The notes below the pieces were generated by a model that saw only the letters and a list, made by a program, of their open reading frames with translations, did no database searches and was not told the origin of the DNA. From NCBI RefSeq assembly GCF_024448695.1, contig NZ_JAMOHY010000005.1, positions 62,001-126,000 on the forward strand: a stretch of DNA of 64,000 nt. The letters are read 5' to 3'. Shown in pieces: positions 16,520-24,301 of this stretch. Made by a program: the position numbers and the translations under genes. Numbering within the stretch: the stretch's first letter is position 1; each line of letters begins with the position of its first letter. The DNA comes from Stutzerimonas stutzeri. GTDB taxonomy: Bacteria > Pseudomonadota > Gammaproteobacteria > Pseudomonadales > Pseudomonadaceae.

Positions 16520-18796
16520 TTACAGGCTGGCGTATTTGCGGCGCAGGCGCTGGCGAATCAGCTCGGCCAACGTGTTCATCACGAAGGTGAAGATCAGCAG
16601 CACCATCGCGGCGAGGAACAGCACGCGGTAGTGAGTACCGCCCACTTCCGACTCGGGCATTTCCACCGCGACGTTGGCCGCCAGGGTGCGCATGCCTTCG
16701 AAGATGTTGGCTTCCATGATCGGTGTGTTGCCGGTGGCCATCAGCACGATCATGGTTTCACCCACCGCGCGGCCCATGCCGATCATCAGCGCCGAGAAAA
16801 TACCGGGGCTGGCGGTCAGCAGCACCACGCGGATCAGCGTCTGCCAGGGCGTGGCACCAAGGGCCAGGGAACCCAGGGTAAGGCTCCTGGGCACACTGAA
16901 CACGGCATCTTCGGCGATCGAATAGATGGTCGGGATCACCGCAAAACCCATCGCCAGGCCGATTACCAGGGCGTTGCGCTGGTCGAAGGGAATGCCCATC
17001 TCGTTGGTCAGCCACAGGCGCATGTCGCCGCCGAACCACCAGTTCTCCATGTGACCGCTGACTTCCAGCGAGCCGAAACCCACCAGCAGAATCACCGGAA
17101 TCAGCATCAGCGCCTCCCAGCCATCCGGCACGCGCAGGCGAATGCTTTCCGGCAGGCGGCTCCAGAGGTAGGCCGCCAACAGGATGCCGAGTGGCATCAG
17201 CAGCAACAGGGCGAAGATGCCTGGCAGGTGATTTTCCAGGTAAGGCGCCAGGAACAGGCCAGCGAAGAAGCCGAGGATTACCGTCGGCAGCGCCTCCATC
17301 AGCTCGATCACCGGCTTGACCTTGCGGCGCAGTGCCGGGGCCATGAAGTAGGCGGTGTAGAAGGCCGCACAGATGGCCAGCGGAGCCGCCAGCAGCATCG
17401 CGTAGAACGCAGCCTTGAGTGTGCCGAACGCCAGCGGGGACAGGCTCAGCTTGGGCTCGAAGTCGGTATTGGCCGAGGTCGACTGCCAGACATAATCAGG
17501 TTCGGGATAGCTTTCGTACCAGACTTTGCTCCACAGGGCGCTCCAGGAAATTTCCGGGTGCGGGTTGTCGATCACGAAACGCTGCAACTGGCCATCGGAC
17601 TCGACCAGCAACCGCGTGGCACGCGGTGACAGAGTGGCAATGGCAGCGCCTTCGGCGACAGACTGTGTGAGCAGGGTGCGGTGCGCGGTGCTGTGGAAAA
17701 GGCCCAGGCTGCCGCTGTCGTCCAGCGCAAGAAAGCCCTTGCGACGCTCTTCCGGCAGAATCTGCGTGATGGGGCTGTCGCCCAGCTGGAAGTTGCGCAC
17801 GTTCTTCAGCTCGGCCTGACCATCAGGACTGCGCACCATGAACCATTGGCCGATGCCACCGTTGGTGTCGCCTACCAGCAGCGAGATGCCGCCCAGCAAC
17901 GCGGTCACGTTGGTGACTTCGCCTGTGCCGTTCAGCAGCTTGTAACGACCATTGAGCTGCTTGCGGCGCAGATCGAAGACATCCGCATTGGCCTTGCCAC
18001 TGACGGCATAGAGCCACTGGTGGCGCGGGTCGAGCAACAGCTTGCGGATCGGCTCGTTCACCTGCGGAAGATTCAGGCGCTCCTGCTCGATGCTGCTTTC
18101 GCCCGTCAGCAGGTTTTCCGTGGTGGCGATACGCAGGGCATGCAGCGCACTATCGGTGGAGGCGGCGACCAACAGGGTCTTGCCGTTGCGGCTGATGGCG
18201 ACATGGTCGAGGGCGCCGCCCTGGGCATCAAGCGCCAGAGGCGTCTCGCCGAAGGGATAGTCGATCCGTGGCGAGATGGTCTTCTGGTTGTTCGGGTAGC
18301 TGAGCCTGTAGTTGTGCTCCAGCACCAGCGCCTGTCCATTATCCAGGCCCAGCACCAGCAGCCGGCTACCAGGCGTGTCCTGGGCTATGGCGGTGATGCG
18401 GGCTTCGGCCGGAAGCGGCAGGCTGATGCTGGCCAGCTCGCGCCCGTCCTTGAGGCCGAAGAAGCGCACCAGGCCATCAGCGCCCAGGCGCATCGCCACC
18501 TCGTTCTGCTCCTCGATGGTCAGCAGCAGCGGCTCACCGGCCTTGGCCAGCCAGGCCGGCTGCTGAGCATCGCGTGCGCGCAGCTCGGCGCCCTGGAACA
18601 TCGGCATCACAACCTGGGCAAGGTAGAAAAAGATCAGGCAAATGGCGCCAAGTACCGCCAGGCCGCCGATGGAGACATACCAACGCGCCAGATGGTCCTT
18701 GAGCGCGCGAATGCGCCGTTTACGCTGCAACGCGGGAGTATTGAAGTCCAGCCGTTGCGCATCGGTGTTCGCAGTCATGGGCTCTATATCATTCAT
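16520..18796 (-). CDS. pstC: Phosphate ABC transporter permease PstC, long form
   Basis: Second permease subunit, 758 residues against about 320 in E. coli. TM1 lies near 42-65, followed by roughly 380 residues with repeated short beta-strand text (LLVAASTDSALHALRIATTE, HQWLYAVSGKANADVFDLR) that reads like a beta-propeller in the periplasm. The permease domain starts near 460 (LAFGTLKAAFYAMLLAAPLA) and ends with the coupling loop RSLTLGSLALGATPWQTLIR. ATG 18796 is chosen because AGGAA lies 8 bases upstream; ATG 18778 is an alternative. A MITE-like palindrome begins 30 bases upstream, between it and pstS. Confidence 0.93.
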   Translation of the reverse strand: MNDIEPMTANTDAQRLDFNTPALQRKRRIRALKDHLARWYVSIGGLAVLGAICLIFFYLAQVVMPMFQGAELRARDAQQPAWLAKAGEPLLLTIEEQNEVAMRLGADGLVRFFGLKDGRELASISLPLPAEARITAIAQDTPGSRLLVLGLDNGQALVLEHNYRLSYPNNQKTISPRIDYPFGETPLALDAQGGALDHVAISRNGKTLLVAASTDSALHALRIATTENLLTGESSIEQERLNLPQVNEPIRKLLLDPRHQWLYAVSGKANADVFDLRRKQLNGRYKLLNGTGEVTNVTALLGGISLLVGDTNGGIGQWFMVRSPDGQAELKNVRNFQLGDSPITQILPEERRKGFLALDDSGSLGLFHSTAHRTLLTQSVAEGAAIATLSPRATRLLVESDGQLQRFVIDNPHPEISWSALWSKVWYESYPEPDYVWQSTSANTDFEPKLSLSPLAFGTLKAAFYAMLLAAPLAICAAFYTAYFMAPALRRKVKPVIELMEALPTVILGFFAGLFLAPYLENHLPGIFALLLLMPLGILLAAYLWSRLPESIRLRVPDGWEALMLIPVILLVGFGSLEVSGHMENWWFGGDMRLWLTNEMGIPFDQRNALVIGLAMGFAVIPTIYSIAEDAVFSVPRSLTLGSLALGATPWQTLIRVVLLTASPGIFSALMIGMGRAVGETMIVLMATGNTPIMEANIFEGMRTLAANVAVEMPESEVGGTHYRVLFLAAMVLLIFTFVMNTLAELIRQRLRRKYASL

Positions 18797-18825
18797 CAAG
18801 AGGGTTCCTGAGCCGCCGGGCTCTG

Positions 18826-18965
18826 ACAGGCCGTTGAAAACTACCTGCGTTGGCAATACTTCGTTAAAAACAGGCTCGGAATGCTCATTTAGAACACTAA
18901 ACTCCGCTTCCTCGCCTGTTTTTGCCTCGTCCTGCCTGCCTCGGCTACGTTTTCCAACAGCCTGT
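18826..18965. mobile_element. MITE-like palindromic element between pstS and pstC
   Basis: About 140 bases with imperfect terminal inverted repeats: ACAGGCCGTTGAAAAC at the left against ACAGGCTGTTGGAAAAC as complement of the right end. An inner perfect pair AAAAACAGGC (18866-18875) and GCCTGTTTTT (18914-18923) makes the whole element one long hairpin. No open frame or transposase. Size and ends fit a non-autonomous transposon relic; no clear target-site duplication was seen. Confidence 0.65.
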
Positions 18966-19015
18966 GAAGGCGCCTAATCTAATCAAGCCATGTGACAGAA
19001 AAATTACAGCACGTA

Positions 19016-19059
19016 AAAACGACGAAGCCCGCCAGCGCATTTCGCGTGGCGGGCTTCGT
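19016..19059 (-). terminator. Terminator after pstS
   Basis: A perfect 13-base stem (19022-19034 against 19047-19059) followed on the minus strand by a T-run (AAAAA at 19015-19019 on plus). It starts 42 bases after the pstS stop, so pstS is probably made in excess over pstCAB by partial termination here. Confidence 0.85.
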
Positions 19060-19100
19060 GCCGCAGGCCTGACGGCGAGCGCCGTCAGGTCAGCAAGTGC

Positions 19101-20066
19101 TTACAGGCCCAGTTCCTTCAGAGCCTTGTCAGCCACATTCTTCGGCAGCGGGATGTAGCCATCCTTGACCACAACGTCCTGGCCTTCCTTGGACATCACC
19201 AGCTTGATGAACTCGGCATCCAGCGGGCTCAGCGGCTTGTTCGGCGCCTTGTTGACGTAGACGTAGAAGAAGCGTGCCAGCGGGAACTTGCCAGCCAGTG
19301 CGTTCTCTTCGTTGGCTTCAAAGGCTTCGCCACCCTTGGACAGCGGCACGGCGCGGACGCTGGAGGTCTTGTAGCCGATGCCCGAGTAGCCAATGGCGTT
19401 CAGTGTGCTGGAGATCGACTGCACCACCGAGGCCGAACCCGGCTGTTCGTTGACGTTGGATTTGAAGTCACCCTTGCACAGGGCTTCTTCCTTGAAGTAG
19501 CCGTAAGTGCCGGATACCGAGTTACGACCGAACAGCTGGATCGGCTTGCCGGCCCACTCACCGGTCATGCCCAGATCACCCCAGGTCTTGATGTCCTGCT
19601 CGCCACCGCACAGACGGGTGCTGGAGAAGATGGCGTCAACCTGCTCGATGTCGAGCGACTTGATCGGGTTGTCCTTGTGCACGAACACCGCCAGGGCGTC
19701 GATGGCCACCGGCACTGCTGTGGGCTTATAGCCATACTTTTCTTCGAAGGCCTGGATCTCGTTGTCCTTCATGGGGCGGCTCATCGGGCCCATGTTGGAG
19801 GTGCCTTCGGTCAGAGCCGGCGGCGCGGTGGAGGAGCCGGCAGCCTGGATCTGGATATTGACGTTCGGGTAGCTGCGCTTGAACTCTTCAGCCCACAGCG
19901 TCATCAGGTTGGCCAGCGAGTCGGAACCGACGCTGGACAGGTTGCCGGAGACACCGGAAGTCTTCTCGTAGCTCGGCAGGGCCGGATCAACAGCCGCAAC
20001 CGCGCTGGCTGCGCCTACACCAGCGGCTACAAAGGTCAGGGCCGCCATCAAACGATTCAATTTCAT
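19101..20066 (-). CDS. pstS: Phosphate-binding periplasmic protein PstS
   Basis: Captures phosphate in the periplasm and delivers it to PstC-PstA. The 321 residues have a signal peptide of about 25 residues ending SAVAA. Phosphate-contact segments are visible: [21 protein letters not shown], and [12 protein letters not shown], with Arg/Ser/Thr around the anion. AGGAG precedes the ATG. First gene of the operon; a four-unit Pho-box array stands 64-103 bases upstream, so it should be induced by PhoB in low phosphate. Confidence 0.96.
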   Translation of the reverse strand: MKLNRLMAALTFVAAGVGAASAVAAVDPALPSYEKTSGVSGNLSSVGSDSLANLMTLWAEEFKRSYPNVNIQIQAAGSSTAPPALTEGTSNMGPMSRPMKDNEIQAFEEKYGYKPTAVPVAIDALAVFVHKDNPIKSLDIEQVDAIFSSTRLCGGEQDIKTWGDLGMTGEWAGKPIQLFGRNSVSGTYGYFKEEALCKGDFKSNVNEQPGSASVVQSISSTLNAIGYSGIGYKTSSVRAVPLSKGGEAFEANEENALAGKFPLARFFYVYVNKAPNKPLSPLDAEFIKLVMSKEGQDVVVKDGYIPLPKNVADKALKELGL

Positions 20067-20129
20067 ACCATGCTCCTAGCAGGGTTGTGTTCGAGTGTGT
20101 TGGAACGGGGGCCATTGTCTGCAGGCCGT

Positions 20130-20169
20130 GTGAACACTCTATGAATCGAATGTGACAATCTGGTGACGG
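20130..20169 (-). promoter_or_regulatory. Pho-box array upstream of pstS
   Basis: On the minus strand four 7-base units, CCGTCAC, TTGTCAC, GATTCAT and TGTTCAC, are spaced exactly 11 bases apart. The known PhoB site is two CTGTCAT-like 7-mers with a 4-base spacer, so this array would take two PhoB dimers. Units two and four match best, unit three worst. Confidence 0.8.
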
Positions 20170-20284
20170 TCAACCTTGATCCTTATTGGTCGCTGCTGTC
20201 ATATACAGCCGCTATACTCGGCTCCGCCCGCGCTACTGCGGGCCTCTTCGCGCCAGAACAACAACCGCGCCGCGAGCTCAGCCG

Positions 20285-20686
20285 ATGAAAGATTACGAAC
20301 AGGAAGATCCGATTCCCCAGGGCGACCTGGCCCTGCAACTGACAGCCCTGCCGCGCGAAACCAATGGGTTTGGCGACATCTATGGCGGCTGGCTGGTCTC
20401 GCAGATGGACCTGGCCGGCACCGCCATGGCCAGCCGCGTGGCCTCAGGCCGGGTGGCAACCGTCTCCATCGACCGCATGGCCTTCATGGTGCCGGTGGCC
20501 GTTGGTGCGCAGCTGTCGTTCTACACCCAGACACTGGATGTGGGCCGCAGCTCGATCCGCATGCTGGTGGAAGTCTGGAGCGACGACCCGGTTTCCAGCG
20601 AATGGCGCAAGGTCACCGAAGCAGTATTCGTCTTCGTCGCCATCGACAGCACCGGCCGCACCCGTTCGGTAACGCCCCGCCGCTGA
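20285..20686 (+). CDS. YciA-type acyl-CoA thioesterase
   Basis: A 133-residue hot-dog-fold hydrolase that cleaves acyl-CoA esters. The block LPRETNGFGDIYGGWLVSQMD carries the family's catalytic Asp, then VSIDRMAFMVPVAVG and VFVFVAIDSTGRTR. ATG 20285 is chosen as the first start that preserves the short N-terminal arm; the longer frame to 20186 crosses the likely promoter (TATACT near 20213). Transcribed away from pstS. Confidence 0.88.
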   Translation: MKDYEQEDPIPQGDLALQLTALPRETNGFGDIYGGWLVSQMDLAGTAMASRVASGRVATVSIDRMAFMVPVAVGAQLSFYTQTLDVGRSSIRMLVEVWSDDPVSSEWRKVTEAVFVFVAIDSTGRTRSVTPRR

Positions 20687-20753
20687 TCATCCGCGGCGCA
20701 GAACACTTGCGTGCCGCCTGGCGAGCCGCCAGGATTTCGGCAAACCTGCATTG

Positions 20754-21674
20754 ATGGATGTATCCGTGATCGCGCTCCTGCTCGCCCTCTGGCCCCTGTT
20801 CGCCCTGATCGTCGCAGGCTACTTCATGCGCCTGCACGGTTTCCCCAACGACGCCTTCTGGCCCGGCGCCGAGCGGATCAACTACTTCATCCTTTTTCCC
20901 GCCCTGCTGTTCAGCAGCCTGGCCACCGCGCCGCTGGACAATCCGGCCTTGCCACATTTGGCAGCCGCCGTGCTGTTGGCCCTGGGTCTGGCCTGGCTCG
21001 CCCTGCTAATCGCCCGACGCCTGCGCGGCTGGTCGGCAGCACGCTTCGGCGCCATCGCCCAGGGCACCCTGCGCTTCAATACCTATCTGGGCCTTGCAGC
21101 CGTCGGCAGCCTGTTCGGTGCTGAAGGTCTGGCGCTGGCGGCGCTGATGCTGGCACTGATGGTGCCGACGGTGAACGTGATGTCGGTCTGGGCACTGACC
21201 GCCGAGCGCGGCGTCAGCGTCCGCTCGCTGCTGCTGCCGATCATCAAGAACCCGCTGATTCTCGCTTGCCTGACCGGCGCACTGGTCAACCTGTCCGGCC
21301 TCGGCCTGCCCGGCGGAACCGACCGCCTGCTCGGCCTGCTGGCCGCCGCCAGCCTGCCGCTGGGCCTGCTGTGCGTAGGCGCGGCACTGAAGCCCCAGGA
21401 ACTGGGCGGTGAAGTGCCCGCGCTGGGCTGGAACAGCGCACTGCGCCTGCTGGCCGTGCCGCTGCTGGCTTATGGCGTCGCTCTGACACTCGGGCTGCCT
21501 GCAATGGAAACAACAATCCTGGTGCTGTTCTTCGCCCTGCCCACCGCTCCAACCGCCTATGTCCTGACCCGGCAACTGGGCGGTGACAGCCATCTGATGG
21601 CCGGCATCATCACCCTGCAGACCCTGCTGGCTGCGGCAAGCCTGCCACTGGTGCTGACGCTGCTGGGCAGCTGA
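20754..21674 (+). CDS. AEC-family transporter
   Basis: About ten hydrophobic helices over 306 residues, matching the auxin efflux carrier (AEC) family of inner-membrane transporters. Family features are NYFILFPALLFSSLA in TM2, FNTYLGLAA in the first half, and PTAPTAYVLTRQLGGD plus a final AGIITLQTLLA, which is highly typical. Substrate is unknown; bacterial members move malate, malonate and other small acids. TTG 20751 is an alternative start directly before the ATG. It follows the thioesterase gene on the same strand and its stop is one base from the convergent gene at 21676. Confidence 0.85.
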   Translation: MDVSVIALLLALWPLFALIVAGYFMRLHGFPNDAFWPGAERINYFILFPALLFSSLATAPLDNPALPHLAAAVLLALGLAWLALLIARRLRGWSAARFGAIAQGTLRFNTYLGLAAVGSLFGAEGLALAALMLALMVPTVNVMSVWALTAERGVSVRSLLLPIIKNPLILACLTGALVNLSGLGLPGGTDRLLGLLAAASLPLGLLCVGAALKPQELGGEVPALGWNSALRLLAVPLLAYGVALTLGLPAMETTILVLFFALPTAPTAYVLTRQLGGDSHLMAGIITLQTLLAAASLPLVLTLLGS

Positions 21675-21675
21675 T

Positions 21676-22128
21676 TCAGTGAACCACCTGCGTCTTGAGC
21701 AGCCGTACGAGCCCCGCGACCATCATCGCAGCAAAGACCAGCATCACCAGCATCGGCCCCGCATGCCCGACCTGCTCCTGCAAACCAAGCAACCCCTGGC
21801 GCACCAGCGCAAGGGTGAGGCGCACACGCCCGTCATCCTCAACCACATAGGCGCCCCGCTCCCACACCTCATACGCTGCCTGTAGCGGCAGCAACGCAAG
21901 CGGCAGGACGATCAGGCACAGCCAGTAACCCCCACGCCGCCGCGGCCCCAACAAGCCCCAGGGCCGATAACAGGCATGGATCAGCTGAAAAAAGCAGAAC
22001 GCGTAATAGCCTGCCAGCACCACCAGAAAGCCACTGCCCCAGCCCGGCGTCACCCAAGCGGCAAAAACTGCGATCCCGACCACCAGCAAACTGAGCAGCG
22101 CCCAGGTCGCATAAAAGATGTTTTTCAT
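21676..22128 (-). CDS. Hypothetical four-helix membrane protein
   Basis: A 150-residue protein with four hydrophobic segments (about 5-27, 32-50, 66-88 and 122-143) and a short soluble loop (EVWERGAYVVEDDGRVRL) between the last two. I do not recognise the family. The codon usage matches its neighbours and the reading is not antisense to any known gene, so it is probably real. Convergent with the AEC transporter. The 168 bases between its start and recD hold nothing I can name. Confidence 0.65.
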   Translation of the reverse strand: MKNIFYATWALLSLLVVGIAVFAAWVTPGWGSGFLVVLAGYYAFCFFQLIHACYRPWGLLGPRRRGGYWLCLIVLPLALLPLQAAYEVWERGAYVVEDDGRVRLTLALVRQGLLGLQEQVGHAGPMLVMLVFAAMMVAGLVRLLKTQVVH

Positions 22129-22296
22129 TTCTGTCCCAAACCGTCGATTCGCGGCAAAGGCGCATCGGAACAGAAATATCCAGGCGAATCATTCAACGAC
22201 TTCACGGAATTCGTGTTTCTCTACTTAAGAGATACCGTGCATGTGCGCGCTTTTGATACCCATTGACCGAGTTGAGGCTGGTGCAACGAGCCATCC

Positions 22297-24132
22297 CTAG
22301 AACAGCCCAAGCTGCTCTCCCTGCCCGGCACCCTTTTCCACGTCACTGACCTCTGTCTCCCGCTCATTCAATTCCAGCCGCTGCGCCAACCCGGCGGCGC
22401 GTTCGGCACGGGTGGTTACGGCTTCCTGCAGGCGCGCCGGAAGGGCCCAGATCTCGACCTTGCTCCGGGCACGGGTGATGCCGGTGTAGAACAGCGAGCG
22501 GGTCAGCAGCGGGCCGGGCTGTTCCGGCAGTGCCAGCAGCACCTCATCGAATTCCGAACCCTGGCTTTTGTGGACAGTCATGGCGAAAGCGCTGTCGTGG
22601 CTGGGCAGGCGCGCGGGTGCGAAGGCGCGATAGCCTTCGTCACCCTCGAAGTAGACGCGCAGGCCCTGCGCGCTCCTCAAACACAGGCCGATATCGCCAT
22701 TGAACAGGCCGAGGGCGTAGTCGTTCTGCCGCACCATTACCGCACGTCCCTGATACCAGCGTTCGCGCGCGGCCACCTTGAGCTGGCGCTTGAGTCTTGC
22801 TTCCAGCGCTTCGTTGAGGCCAGTGACGCCGAACGCACCTTCCCGCTGGGCGGTCAGGGCGCGAAAGCCGTTGAATGTGGCGAAGGCCGAAGCCGGATCG
22901 GCCTGCCGGGCGGCCTGCAGATAGGGTGCGTAGCCCTGTTCGAGGCGTTCGACGAGAGCCGTGGCGTTGGGCGACGGATTCCAGGTCAGATCCGTGCGGT
23001 TTTCCTGCAGCAACGCGACGGCGCCCTTGGCATCACCGTCATTGATGCGCCGCGCCAGTTCGCCGATGCCGCTGTCGCCGGCGAAGCGATGGCTGTGGGT
23101 CAGCAGCACCACGGCATCACCCAGCCGCGAAAGCGGCGCCTGCTGCGGTACGGGCTGACCGGTGATGCGTTGCAGATCGCGGGCGGCCCGGGCATCGAAG
23201 CCGCGCCCTTCGCAGAGTTCGGCGAACACCGCGCCAGCTTCCACCGCCGCCAGCTGATCCTTGTCGCCGAGCAGGATCAGCCGCGCCTTGGGTGGCAAGG
23301 CGGCGACCAGCTTGGCCATCAGCGCCAGATCGACCATCGAGGCTTCGTCCACCACCAGTACGTCCAGTGGCAGAGGGTTAGCCGCGTCATGACGCACCCT
23401 GGGACTGTCGCCGCGACTGCCGAGCAGCCGGTGCAGGGTGCGCGCCTCGTCGGGCAGCGCCGCCTTGATCGCATCGCTGACCGGCAGGTTGGCCTTGGCG
23501 TTGCGGATTGCTTCGGCCATGCGCGCCGCCGCCTTGCCGGTGGGCGCAGCCAGGCCGATGGCCAGACGCTCACTGCCCGGCTGCTCCAGCAGCGCCGCCA
23601 GCAGGCGCACCACGGTGGTGGTCTTGCCGGTGCCGGGGCCGCCGGAGATCACCGCCAGCCGTCTGCGTACCGCCTGCGCCGCCGCCAGTCGTTGCCAGTC
23701 AGGGTTCTGTTGGTTGAAGGCGAACAGCCGCGCCAGACTGTCGCTCAGTTGCGCTTCGTCCACGGCGGGCACATCCGCGGTACGCGCCAGCAGCTGTCCG
23801 GCGAGTTGCTGTTCGTAGGCCTGGTAGCGGGCGAGATACAGGCGATCTGCGTCGAGGATCAACGGCGCGTAGTCGCCCGGCCCACCAACCAGTGACGAGC
23901 CCTGGAGTTGTTTGCGCCAGGCATCCAGCGAGGGCAGGCTCGATTCGCGCTCGGGCCAGGGACGCCTGCCGGCGAAGCGCACCAGCGGCAGACAGACGTC
24001 GCCCCGGCTCAGCGCCTCGCAGCACAGCGCGGCGGCGATCAATACCGCCTCGGGCGCATCGGGATCCAGGCGCTGCAGGCTGTCGACGAAGGCACGCTCC
24101 AGCGGGCCGAGAGGGAGTGCAGCAAGCGTCAT
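22297..24132 (-). CDS. recD: Exodeoxyribonuclease V alpha subunit RecD
   Basis: Fast 5'-3' helicase motor of RecBCD, which unwinds and resects double-strand breaks until Chi. The 611 residues show Walker A GGPGTGKTT (164-172), VLVVDEASMVDLALMAKL (Walker B), and the C-terminal SF1 motifs AMTVHKSQGSEFDEV and LFYTGITRARSKVEIW. ATG 24132 with GAGGG upstream gives the usual MTLAALPLGPLERAF start. It is separated from recB by 169 bases, most of which is a palindromic repeat. Confidence 0.95.
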   Translation of the reverse strand: MTLAALPLGPLERAFVDSLQRLDPDAPEAVLIAAALCCEALSRGDVCLPLVRFAGRRPWPERESSLPSLDAWRKQLQGSSLVGGPGDYAPLILDADRLYLARYQAYEQQLAGQLLARTADVPAVDEAQLSDSLARLFAFNQQNPDWQRLAAAQAVRRRLAVISGGPGTGKTTTVVRLLAALLEQPGSERLAIGLAAPTGKAAARMAEAIRNAKANLPVSDAIKAALPDEARTLHRLLGSRGDSPRVRHDAANPLPLDVLVVDEASMVDLALMAKLVAALPPKARLILLGDKDQLAAVEAGAVFAELCEGRGFDARAARDLQRITGQPVPQQAPLSRLGDAVVLLTHSHRFAGDSGIGELARRINDGDAKGAVALLQENRTDLTWNPSPNATALVERLEQGYAPYLQAARQADPASAFATFNGFRALTAQREGAFGVTGLNEALEARLKRQLKVAARERWYQGRAVMVRQNDYALGLFNGDIGLCLRSAQGLRVYFEGDEGYRAFAPARLPSHDSAFAMTVHKSQGSEFDEVLLALPEQPGPLLTRSLFYTGITRARSKVEIWALPARLQEAVTTRAERAAGLAQRLELNERETEVSDVEKGAGQGEQLGLF

Positions 24133-24171
24133 GGGCGCACCCTCGCAAAGCAGCCGCGCATAGCCGCGCAT

Positions 24172-24237
24172 CGGCGGGTTACACCCGCCCTACAAAAGCA
24201 CGCTGTTGCCGAGCGTAGGGCGGGTGCAACCCGCCGG
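24172..24237. repeat. Palindromic repeat between recB and recD
   Basis: A 22-base arm (24172-24193) and its inverted copy (24216-24237) differ at a single base; the arms contain nested GGCGGGTT/AACCCGCC palindromes. A further GGCGGGTT lies at 24245. The element breaks the operon between recB and recD. Confidence 0.92.
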
Positions 24238-24301
24238 TTGCGCTGGCGGGTTGCCCTGCAGGTGGCCATCGACAGCATCGTAGTGACGCAAGTCAGGCGC
24301 A

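Noticed and set aside
15881-17629. Long plus-strand frame (582 codons) across pstA-pstC
   Set aside because: It is antisense to two certain genes, rich in His, Gln and Asp as expected from reading high-G+C codons backwards, and spans a gene border.
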